A stretch of 64,000 nucleotides of DNA, taken from Fomes fomentarius (Eukaryota; Basidiomycota; Agaricomycetes; Polyporales; Polyporaceae). A program made the translations under genes and the position numbers. Of this stretch, positions 11,888 through 22,646 are shown in pieces. Location: assembly GCA_022606135.1 (NCBI GenBank), contig JABYQN010000003.1, forward strand, positions 3,162,001 through 3,226,000. The letters run 5' to 3'. The notes below the pieces were generated by a model. That model saw nothing but the letters and a program-made list of their open reading frames with translations, was not told where the DNA came from and did not search any database. Position 1 is the stretch's first letter; every line of letters begins with the position of its first letter.

Positions 11888-14800
11888 CTAGTGTCGCCGA
11901 ACGACCGCAATCTGGAAGTCCCAGCCTCCAACGACGTACTTGACCTCCAGCAGTCGCTTGATCTCCCGCCACCCCACGCTCACGTCCCCGATCTCCTTCT
12001 CGTCCGTTACGACATATATGAAGTCTGCGGGTGAAAGCAACGAGCGCAGCAGCGAGCCTACCAGGAACGCAATCAGCGCCACAAAGACCACCGTCGACAG
12101 CGGATATGCTCCCGTCCCAGCTACACGCAATGGCGTACCCGTCAACAGCGCTCCAGATCCGGTCCCGTCGCGAGCCGCCGTTGAGCCGCCCTCTTTCTGC
12201 AATCCGGTTGACGATCGCCCAGACAGCTCTGGGCTCGAGCTTGTTGAAGTGAGCAGTGCACTCGACCGTCGCGAGGGGCTAAACCTCAGCAGTGGGTGTT
12301 GTGTGTACCCATTTAGGAATCTCATTAGCCCACTCGCCGCGCTCTCTGGAGCATGCAGTTCCGTAGGTGACGTCGCGGGAGTAGCCTAGAAAACAGACGC
12401 GAAGCCCAAGTGCCATTTGCCAGGCAGAGAACCACGAGCATCATGTCAGTAACCGAAATCCACACTGACATTTGGCGTCTAAGCCCAAACAGATCCACTG
12501 CCCATGTATCAACTGGATTAATGAACCCAACAGGGGTCTCTGGCCCCCGTCCAATTGAATCCACCAGACGTATCGCTGCTTCTGGCGGATCCATATGGAC
12601 CACTGGGCCATGCTAACGCCATGCACAGGCGGTATGGCAAAATAGCGAGAACCCTTTGGAGTGGGCGTACTCACCGTCTCCGTCGTCTCCTCCTTGATGT
12701 CGTTCGGCGCGATCCCATTATCCGCCTTCTCCTCCTCAGGCGTACCAGAAGGCTCGGGGGCTTTCGTCGCCGCTTCCAGAAGGTGCTGGGCCACGGCCAG
12801 CGGGGTCTGCAGTTCGGCAGGCACTTGCTCTTCCGCGGAGACCGACCTGCGTTATGTCACCGCGACATGCAAAATGTCAATACCCACACGCGTAGCGGAC
12901 GGCCAGCCCGGACATTAACCCCAAAACATGCACGCACCGTGTGAGCATGCCCATCTTAGCCGCCCGGGTGTCCAGCAGCTCATCCCGCCCTAGCGCCGTG
13001 AGCGACTCCTTCTCACTCATCACAGCCACCGCAGTCCCGTTCACTGCCACGGTCATTTTCTTCTTCGTGGCGGGCAGTGTGCTCCCAGCCGAGGATGCTG
13101 TGGGGAGCACGCGCACATCGATGATTGCTCGTCCTTCTTCCAGATCGAGCAACCATTGTGGCTTGGGCGGTGCGCTCCTGGTCTCGCCGGTCAATGGGTC
13201 GACGATCGTAGTCATCTGGTATTGCGCGGTCGGAAGGCTGAACCGGAGAAGATGGCGCGGCGCTCGATCGGCGTTCAAGCCCGCCGAAAGCAGAGGAGAC
13301 GGGGGTAGCGTATACGCTGCACACGCAAGCGGGAGTACGAGCTCGCCATCAGCGGGTGCGTCATCCTTCTTGCTCTCCGAACCGGTTGATGTCGATGACG
13401 AAGCAGGAAGCGTGAGCTGACTCTTCGGGCTCTTCTCGGCTCGTGATCTCAGTTGCACGTTGTACCCGTCCGGATAGAGTTTCGAATCCACTATAAGTTC
13501 CGACACCAGCAGGTCCACGGGATGCCGCACCTCACCGCGAGGTGTAAAAATGGTCGGCGAGCGCCCGACATCACGCGCACGCGGTGAGCGCGAGCGCGCG
13601 GCCCGAATCCGACTTTCAGACGCGCCAGGGTCCAAGGTATTGCTAGACTGGTCAGCTTGAGGGGAAGAAGGGGAGTCCGTTGCGGGGGAGGCGCCGTTTG
13701 TGACGATACGACTAGGTCGTGGCGTGCGATCATCCTTGTGCCCTGCAGGCGAGAGGCTCGCAGACCCGTCCAGAATCATGAGACCAGAATAAGTGCGGCT
13801 TGAAGGACTGAATGTCGCCGCGACGAACGTACGCGTCGAGTCACGACGACGCAAGGTCCACGAATGCTGCGACCTAAGCTTATCCTCTGGCGCAGGCGCG
13901 AGAACGAAGCCTGCCGCTGGCAGCCGCATCAACGGAGATGGCGACAAGCTTTTGACATAGCCCTCGACAGCGAGGATCGACTTTGGCAGCATTCCGTTAA
14001 TCATTGAGTTGACAGCGGCAGGAATGGAACCTGCATAATCCACGGCGACCACCCGTGTGCACCGTGTCGAGGGAATGGCGTAATTCTCTGCTGAGTATGG
14101 ATCAAGGGTCTCCAGGATCCAAGCGTCCAGGAAGACGCGGCCAACGGGCAAGGAGTAAGCATTGTACTTGCTTGACGCGAAGTGGCTGACCGAGTCGGGC
14201 GAAAAAGACGCCGAAACACAGAATATCGCCGAACGGCTGTGGCTTTCACTCGAAAGCTGGTCTACGTCCACTGTGTTTCGTCGAGAAGCGGAAGGGGTCG
14301 TACTTCCGCGCGCGATGAGAGAAGCTAGGTAGAAGCCACGGTCGCGGAATGGGAAGCCACCCTTCATGATCACGAAAGCGGTGTGTGCATCTGCCCCATA
14401 GGACTCGAGTACACAAACGGAGTCAAAGCGCGTGTCCCACTGCTTCCTACAGTCATAGCTTGTGAGGACAGAGGCGATCTCCTCCGCAGCGACTCCCTCA
14501 ATGACCTTCTCACCCTTGTGTACAGGAATGGCGGCCGAGATCTCCGGGTAGACCTTGCGATGGACAGGGAAATCCTTTTCGCTTATAACCGTCCATCCAT
14601 CTCCTTTCGGCTGGGCGTGGAGATCTTGTACGAACGCAAGCGCGTCAAGGGCGTACTGCATGGGGAGCTTTGACGACGAAAGGATCGCATCCTCACCGGC
14701 GGCCATGGCTGGAGAGATAGCGGCGACTGCTTGTTGCGTGGTCGAGGTAGCTTGCTCGACGGCATACGTGAAGAACTTCGAAACAGAGGTCGCAAAAGAA

Positions 14801-17675
14801 GGGGCGGTAGTGGTGAAAGAAGTCGTGGACGGTGAAGGTGGAACAGACGACCCGTCTCCATCCTCTGCCACTTGGCCTGCCTTGTCTGTGTCCCATTCTG
14901 CTCTGCGTCTGCGGATGACACCTAGGACAGGGGGTTGGTCTAGCGGAACGCGCGCGGGCTTGACACGCTTCTGCTTGATCAGGTTCTTCGCTTCGCGCTC
15001 AGGCATCTCCTCCACGTCGACCTCGATCTTGGCACCGTTGACCATGACGAGGCCCTTATCTCTCGGGGCGGCCATAGGACCCCGTCGCACGATGACCTGA
15101 AGACGCTCCTGCTCGGAGAAGACTGCGTCATGCGTGATGGTGAGCCACAAGCCTCCTCCGCCAGAGGAGAATCGATGTCGCCGAAGGGCAGCTATCGCTT
15201 GTGGGGGAGGATCGACAACAATGTCCAACGATGACGCCCACGTGTCAAGATCGCAACGTATCTCGCACTCGATGACTGGCAAAGACGATGAGGGTACGTC
15301 GCGGTCCCGGGTGGTCTCGGTCACGGTTCTCCGCTTCGCGCAACCTTCGTACTCGATGCGGAAACTACCTCGGTCGTGGTCATAACGCAACTGGTTCGCT
15401 TTCGCACTCTCCAATCGCGTTACTATAGGAGGACCTCCGCATTTGATAGCGAACTCGCCCACCCCAGCAACAGCGGTGATCATCTGCTGCGGGATAGACG
15501 CTTTGTTCGACCATCCCTTCGGGTCCGACTGCTCGAGAAGAGTGACGAGAGTAGTGTTCGGCGATAGTGCTTCTATTGCCCATCCCTGGAGATCCACCTG
15601 CGTACGGATGACACTCGGGTCAACCGGCGGGATCTGCGGAAAGAGGTTCGGGTCATCAGCTGAAAACGCAAATACGTGTATTGTGGTCGGAGACTTGTAG
15701 ACAGTCTTCAAGACCACCATATCTCTTCCACTGTAACAACGTGATCAATAACTAGTATATACATGACAATTCGAAGTCAAATTTGGAAGCTTACTTGACT
15801 GGCCAAGCTGGTTTTGTCTTATAGTGCCACAGCTCTGTCAATTCGTTGACGTCTTCGGACAGAACCGCGTCATCGTGCTGCTTATCCCAATATGCCCGAG
15901 CACCAGGGGTCGTAATTGCAGAGTACAAGTCCCACAAACTGATGCCAACGAATGTCGCTTCCGCACGATAGACGACTAGCGTGGGATCGATAGAGTCGAG
16001 TTGCGATACTGAGACTCCACGAGCTTCGACATCTCAACTAACAGTCAGTGGGGCATTTGCCAGGAATGCTAAGTACACTCACTTTGTTTCCACTTGGCCT
16101 CTGGTTCTTGTAGCAAAGAAGAGAAGTAGATGTAATTTCGCTTCACACGCGACAAGATTGACTTCTCCGCTGCAGCAGGGCGCTCTGTCTGTGTCCGTAC
16201 GATTTGCGGTCGATCACCGACCGTCGACGCCCTAGACGTGCTCGTCGCCACAGTAACAGCTGAAGATTGCGTGTGAAGACTCTGGTCAGCCATACTAGAA
16301 GCGTCCTGGAACATCTGCTGGGAGATAAAGAACGAAGCAGGGTCCCGCAACTCCAATTCCTCTATGGGTTGCAGGATGCCGTTTAGGCGAAGAGCGCTAG
16401 ATCCGGATAATTCGATGACGATCCGAACTTTGAGAACAGAATGATCGTTAGGTAGAGACGCATGTTTCACTGTGAACGTGAATTTGGGCTGGTCGCCTGA
16501 AGGACTATCTGAAGAGGGAGAGGAGACCGCAGCGCGAGTCGCATGTGCCGTCCAAGGTAGTTGTAAGACCTGCTCTGAGGAAGCTTTGGTAGACAGCTGC
16601 ACGTCCCATCCGTGAGCAGCAGGCAGGGAGAACTCGACAGATCTGGTTAGTCTGCGTAACTCGCGTATCGTATGGAGTTCCTCCATGTCGTGTTCGGTAA
16701 GTTGTGGTAGATCATCATCTTCCGGCACGATTGAATAGTCCACCGTGAGAGCCTCCCGGTCCACCGCAAAGCGTATTCGCTCAATAGATACACCGTTGCC
16801 GTAGCCTGTGAGAAGAGGGACGCGTACGCCACGCTGTTGAACTGTCTTGTAAAGGCCGACAGTCATCGCTCCGAGTTGTTGCGCAAAAGTAGAGACAGAC
16901 CCGAAGTTGAACACCAGGCGAAAATTATGTTGCCAGAAACAGCTGATTCGCAATCGTGGCACACTAGTTCGTTGTCCTTGATCAGTCCCTTGTGGCTGTA
17001 TACGCTGTATGCACCAAGCGAACACTGAAACGGCTCAGATATCGTCCATATTCACAACACTACGATCGTACTCACAAGCGACGTCAGACCTGACATACGG
17101 CGGGGAGGGTCGTAGGTATGTCGGTTCGTCGGGCGAACGCGGCAAAGAGGTCGAGATGTCAATGAGAGTTGTGGCGTCATTGAATGTGCGCGAGATTGTG
17201 ACCGCATCCCGTGGGCTGTTGCAGTTTGGCAAAAGAAGAGTGTATAGAAGACATACAGGACTTACTTGGCGGGCCACCCAAGGGAAAAGTTGACCTTGGA
17301 AATCCGCGTCGCTTGGTCATACATCTCCAGCAATTGCGCACCTTCCACCGCCGGATCCCACTCCTTGCGCAACTCCGGGGTAGTCAAAACAGACTTCCAC
17401 GCGTCCAACGACACGGGCTCATCGCCAATCGCGACTTCAAGCACTGAGCGGTAGATGTTTTCGCCTGACTTGTTTGTTCGGCGGTGGACGATGACATCAG
17501 TGAGCTCGGGTATGACAGATGCGCGACCCTTGCCCTTGCTTGTGGTGGGAGAGCTGATATCGTTGGATACGGGTACACGTTTCCACTCAGACGAGGAGTG
17601 CGAAGTGAGAAGGTGTCGGAAGTGTGCTTGGGCGTTGTCCAGCGCTGCGTACCACGATTGACGTAGTCTAGCCAT
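11888..17675 (-). CDS. Large START-domain protein with C-terminal membrane segment
   Basis: This is a predicted lipid-binding START-family protein tethered to a membrane. The first exon (17262-17675) begins MARLRQSWYAALD and contains a START-like stretch (LDAWKSVL..ELRKEWDPAVEGAQLLEMYD). A second START-like unit crosses 16.0-15.7 kb (WDKQHDDAVLSEDVNELTEL, then VVLKTVYKSP). A third lies in the 947-codon exon ending near 12880 (HKGEKVIEGVAAEEIASVL, RKQWDTRFDSVCVLESYGAD, GFPFRDRGFYLA). Introns linking the C-terminus fit in phase: GC|GTGTGG near 12890, ACG|GTGAGT near 12670 with acceptor GCGTTAG, and TTTTCTAG near 12378. The last exon carries a hydrophobic segment (STVVFVALIAFLVGSLL), then a conserved-looking cytosolic tail (ADFIYVVTDE, REIKRLLEVKYVVGGWDFQ) ending VVRRH. 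It could be two genes, but the phase-compatible introns favour one. Confidence 0.75.
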
Positions 17676-18188
17676 ACATGAGGCGAGAGCAAATATATTA
17701 GTGAATATATGCGCACCTCACACCATCCATGACAGTCGTAAATCAAGAAGAGGTCGGGAGATTGTCGTGGAAGTCGGAGTAGAGTCGTTAAAGGCGGGAG
17801 ACTAAATATGGTACGAGCGCGGCGTTGTGGGGTCGATCAAGAGCACGTGAAGGGCAAGAGCAATGCCACGTTGCATCAGCGAGGACAGTGACCAAAGAGA
17901 CGAGGTACACAGCAGCAAGGTCAAGGCTGCCCCCGACGACGAAGTAGACTCGGGCGCAAAGTCAAAGGCCACCAATATTCCCGACGCCCGGGGCGGGGGC
18001 CCATTGGCGTCACACTCCCATTCTAGGGTTTCCCGATAGACAATATTGGGTCTGGTAGAAATATTACATAATAACCCTTACATGGTTTTGCCATTAACCC
18101 AAACGGGTTACCTGGCACGAGTCATGAAACTTTCTGCAAGAAAAGCTTGCTCCAGCAATCCTGGCCTATTGCACAACTGCTAGATACG
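17676..18188. promoter_or_regulatory. Divergent promoter between the START gene and pyridoxal kinase
   Basis: This 513-bp region separates two divergently read start codons, so it should hold both promoters. It includes an AT-rich stretch near 18055-18080. No gene was seen. Confidence 0.55.
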
Positions 18189-19525
18189 ATGGCGACGACT
18201 AAACTCAGTGGCGGCCGTATTCTGAGCGTGCAGTCGCACGTTGCCTACGGGTATGTTGGCGGAAAGGCCGCAGTGTTTCCTTTGCAATGCCTTGGATACG
18301 ACGTCGATGTGAGTATCGAACACCCCTCTCTAAGTCTCTTGTCATGGAGTGATGGGCACATCACCTGACAAAACAAATCATCAGGTTGTCAACACGGTCA
18401 ATTTCTCTAATCACACCGGTGTGTCCAATTGTTCTTACTCGTCAACACCCCCTCACTGGGATCGTATAGGCTATGGGCGTTGGGGCGGATCGAGATCCTC
18501 CGCAGAAGAGCTCTCACATATGTTCGACGCCATGGAACAGAATGGACTATTCACACTAGACCGGCTTCTAACAGGTGCTTTGTTTCCTGACATTCGACGA
18601 TGCCTTGCTCACAATCGCTGATACAGGCTACATCCCTGGAGCCGAAGCAACCGCAACAGTGACTTCTCTCGCGAAGAAGTTACGAGAAAGGAACTCAAGC
18701 TTGATATACTTGTTGGATCGTAGGTAACGCTCTTGCGCTCCATGCGGTCGCTTGCTAAAACGTCGCGTAGCCGTACTGGGTGATTCGGGAAAGCTTTATG
18801 TCTCTCCGGACGTCATCCCGATTTACCGCGAAGCACTTCAACTTGCCACAATAATCACACCAAACTGGTTTGAAGTGGAGTATGTCAATGTCGCACACAT
18901 ACCTCCGGCATCGTGCTTACCCAAACCCGCTAGAGTCTTGACGGACGTCAAGATCACTGACCCAGCATCTCTACGTCAGGCCATCCGTAAACTACACGGA
19001 ACATACAAGGCACCTCATGTCGTGATCAGCTCAATCCCCTTGAAGGGATGGTTGAAGGACTTCCTCCCTGCTCACCTTAGACCGCCCCTCGAATCTACAG
19101 ACACAGATCATCTCGCCACTATCGCATCTTCGCAACAGGGTAACGCTGTCTATGCAGCAAGCTTCCCCTGCCTTCCCGGCTACTTCTCAGGGGTCGGCGA
19201 CATGTTCTCCGCCCTTGTTCTCGCACATTTCCAACAGTCAAATCCCACGGAGGGAGTGTCGTCCTTATCAACCGCTGTGTCGCAGGCGGTTAGCAAGACT
19301 CACGCAATGCTCTCGCTGACGCACGAGGCGGCGCTCGCGCTACCTGAAGACGAGCGTCAGACAACAGACGAGGAACTTGACGCACGCGAGCCTCTGCGCA
19401 AGATCAGACGGATGCGTGGACGAGAGCTCCGGCTAATTCAGGGGCAGGACATTATCCGAGGGACGCAAACTATAAAGCGCATACAACTCCAGCCTTGGAC
19501 GGAGTTCTGGGGAAGTGTAGAATAG
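18189..19525 (+). CDS. Pyridoxal kinase (vitamin B6 salvage)
   Basis: This cytosolic enzyme phosphorylates pyridoxal, pyridoxine and pyridoxamine with ATP; it belongs to the PdxK/BUD16 type of the ribokinase-like family. The start [20 protein letters not shown] at 18189 has the family N-terminus ([16 protein letters not shown]). Exons splice in phase: [15 protein letters not shown], then GYGRWGG, DRLLTGYIPG, and [14 protein letters not shown] (the DPVxGDxG motif). These are followed by ITPNWFEVE, and the anion-hole/catalytic motif [15 protein letters not shown] near 19193-19230. Introns are 50-60 bases and use GTGAGT or GTGTGT donors, among others. The residues after the catalytic motif form an ordinary C-terminus. 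It is apparently intact and unrelated to the flanking repeats. Confidence 0.93.
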
Positions 19526-19868
19526 CAACGCCATAGGTATACAAGCGATGAGAGATGGGCAGCCACTATATTGCACTTATATGAAGCGGTATCTCATCGA
19601 CGAAATGCCATCGCCTCGAAAGGTAAAGTGGTCAGACACGTCTCTAGCCCCTGCACCCGCACCGTTATTTGCCCTCTTCAGGGGTTTCAAACTGAGACTC
19701 GCAACTGAAGCTTTCTATTGAGACAATTCAAGTGTTGTCAACGAGGCAGCATACAGCATGTACTCCTTTTTCTCCAATGACAACGCAAGCGCATACAACT
19801 CGATGGTAGCAGTCTCCCGTACACCACCCACAGCTTCTATCCAAGCCCTGGAATAACTTTCTGCGCGC

Positions 19869-20745
19869 TCACGCCGTGCTCTCCGGGTCGAACCATGCCG
19901 CGAAGTCGCGCTCGAAGTCCAGGCTCGTTTCCCGGTTAAAGATGTTGGGATCGAGGTCGCTAAAATAGGCTCCAGAGAAATCGATGTTCGGATCGAGCCC
20001 GTCCGACGTGGGTGGTGGTGGAGGGGATGGGGCGTGATTCGACACGTTGGGCGTTGTCCCATTCAACATTGCAGGCGGTAGCGACGGCGCAACAATGGAA
20101 GGTGTATGGGCCTCGTCTGCGCTCTCCGGGGCGAACCATGCCGCGAAGTCGCGCTCGAAGTTCAGGCTCGTCTCCGAGTCAAAGATGTTGGGATCGAGGT
20201 CGCTGAAACCGGCTCAGAGAAATCGATGCCCGCAAATGAGTTCGGATCGAGCCCGTCCGACGTGGGTGGTGGTGGAGGGAATGGGGCGTGATTCGACACA
20301 TTGGGCGTGCTTCCATTCAATATTGCAGATGGTGACGGCGCAAGCTGAGAAGTTGCATGGGCCTCGTCTGGATGCCGGAGAGGCTGCTGGCCCGACAAGT
20401 AGGGTGTGGATCCATCGAGGGTTGGGGAGGGTGATGGCTCGGTCGCTACTCCGCGGGCAGAACCAAGACCAGGAGTTTGTCGATGATTCATCTGGATCCG
20501 GCGCCGATGCGACAGAACCTGTGCCTGGATCGGGATCAAGTCGAGGATGTCAATCTACAGAAAAAACAACTTGGATTGAACGACGCTCGTACCTTCTCTT
20601 CCAAAATCAAGGTCGTCAGCTCCTTCTCACCCATGTTCAACTCCTGCTTGATCCTGTGCAATACGTGTGGAGATATGCGGAGGATCTCCTGGTCCAGTGG
20701 GGGCATCTATCGATAATGCATGACGTATTGGGACGCCGGTAGTAT
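19869..20745 (-). pseudogene. Decayed tandem copies of the LUFS-gene C-terminal part
   Basis: Two tandem fragments match the C-terminus of the LUFS gene at 8662. The first (19869-20069) ends exactly like the parent, with TSDGLDPN, DLDPNIFN and FERDFAAWFDPESTA. The second (about 20110-20340) has GLDPNSFAGIDF, but one base is missing in GGCTC-AGAG near 20215 compared with the parent, which shifts the frame. Further upstream in gene sense (about 20590-20715) the minus strand encodes PPLDQEILRISPHVLHRIKQ, the counterpart of the parent's LDPEIARIPPPALQKIKQ. The fragments have no LUFS domain or credible start codon. They look like an old partial duplication whose end was duplicated again. Confidence 0.75.
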
Positions 20746-21529
20746 GTGTCGTTCAGACGGTTGAGTTGACTTGGCGTCGTAGAGTCGTCGCGTATCAGCT
20801 CACCTGATGATAACGTATTCCAGCCCACTGCAACTGCTGCTCGTTAGATACATCCGGGGACTGTTGCATTTGCATGGATCCCACTCGATCGGCGAGTTCG
20901 TCAACTTCTGATTGGATATGACCACAGGACTCAATCGTGTGTTCGTCTTCCATATTGACGGAGGTCCGTAGTAGCCCTGAGTGGGAAGACAAACCGTGGT
21001 CAATATTTCGGCGTTAGCACCATGAATCCAGTGGCAACATACCAGGAGGAATATGCTGCAAGATGATTGTCCTGCAGAAAGGATAGTGAGCTACTGTTCT
21101 CACGATTCCACTTTACCATGATGGCCCAAGCAGGGAAGTCTGAGGCGGACAGAACCCAATCGTGAGTCTGACGCTATAGTAACGTTCAACTTGAACTTGA
21201 CTCGGACACTGCGATGCAGGCTCGTACTAAAATTGGCGACAAGTTTTCAAGTTCCTCCCATGTCGTCTTCAAGGATTGCCGCAAACGCGGGGAATGGCGG
21301 TGTTGACGTAGCGAAAGTGCGTTAGCACTTTCTGTGGATGACAGATACCAGCAGATACCAAGTGTCAGCGGAAACCGGAATCCGCCGGAGCCTCGTCACG
21401 GGTGCTGGCAACAACTTGAAGCGCTTCGGGTTGCCGTCTCAAGATCTCAGACTCTCCAACCTTCCGCTCTTTCAATTGACTACTTACGCCTTACGCCTTG
21501 AGAGTGAGAGTGAGTCAGACTCGTCCCCG
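20746..21529. other. Intergenic stretch among LUFS-derived fragments
   Basis: I find no convincing gene here. A minus-strand frame at 20795-20992 contains QMQQSP and EQQLQW and could be a further degenerate Q-rich piece of the LUFS paralogue, but the similarity is too weak to call. Confidence 0.35.
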
Positions 21530-21840
21530 AGATGAACAAATTAGGATCGAAGTCGCCGAAACTGGTTCCAGATAAGTCGAACGCTACGAATGAGCTCGGA
21601 TCGTGCCCGTTGGTATCAGGCAGAGGAGGGGATATGATTTAACACATTGGACGTGGTCCCACAGTACGATATCGCAGGTGATTGCGACGTACAAGTCATT
21701 GAGTGGGTCTTGTCTGCGCTAAGTAGTCGCGCTCGATATAATTTCCTGTTTTGCGAGGTATCAGGTATGACAATGCCAGTGGCCTTGGAGCCAACTTCAC
21801 TCAAGGATTGATCGACATCGCTCGGATTCATTTCAAAATT
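21530..21840 (-). pseudogene. Third, more decayed fragment of the LUFS-gene C-terminus
   Basis: Read on the minus strand, 21540-21615 resembles the parent module (SSFVAFDLSG, FGDFDPN; parent NSFAGIDFSG, FGDLDPN). Adjacent sequence resembles the parent's NVSNHAP region. The frame is broken and the acidic C-terminal end is lost. It is most likely another copy from the duplication seen at 19.9-20.7 kb. Confidence 0.55.
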
Positions 21841-22159
21841 TCGTTAGTCACCTCATGAGAGACCATATGCAATTCGATACCTTTCGCAGTAACAGCCGTG
21901 GGACTCTTCGCGCCGTACAACACGCTAAAACTGTATGTGTGATTAAGGGTGATCTAAGGGAGTGTCGTGGTGGACAATGTAGGCCGGTCGTAATGCATGC
22001 ACATCAATCCACCTAGCCAGATATGGATTGATTGGCGGCGATATGCGGATGATTATGACTCACTAGTGTGCGGCATCGTGACTCGACAATGGGTGGTTAG
22101 CAACGTGGGACTCGAATAACACCAAGGCTGTATGACTCTACGCACGTTCTGTGGTTTAA

Positions 22160-22646
22160 AATGTGCTCCAGTAACTTCAAATCCTCTAATAAATGGCATC
22201 TAGGCTTGTCAGATCGGGTGAAATATCATTCAGACATAATGGTTGGGGGCGCTGCGGGCGCTCTCGGCTACCCGATTGGGATCGTGAGTTCCACAATGCA
22301 CACGTTGCAACTTCAACTTCGACCAAACCCACCGCAGCTCAGCCCATTGTTACCATCGGCTACCATCCACATCCACATATCGCCTTTTGTTCGCTTGCTT
22401 AGGTGACTATTGGTCTCTTGATGAAACAGTTGTGGTTGGCTGACTCGGCTAGCCCTCTGGCAGGCAACCGCGCCTCCGTCCACCGAACCACACGTTCTGG
22501 ACTACCACGGTAGGTCTATGCACAGCGTACCCTCGTGTTGTGAGACTAATTGGGCGGAAAAAGCCGCCATTGGGGCTTTAATCTTCAGCATATTTAAATC
22601 ATTCCAACCGTATGTCTCTTTTCCTCCTGCATCCTCAACCCCGACC
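22160..22646 (+). promoter_or_regulatory. FunK1-3 promoter sharing blocks with the other FunK1 promoters
   Basis: Upstream of the MSDDPF start, this region can be aligned with 27.97-28.27 kb and its mirror even though the proteins have diverged strongly. Shared blocks include CAGCCCATTGTTACCA, AGGTGACTATT, GGCTGACTCGGC and CATTCTGGAC-like sequence followed by GGTAGGTC.ATGCAC. This suggests conserved control elements or a relatively recent shared 5' flank. Confidence 0.5.
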
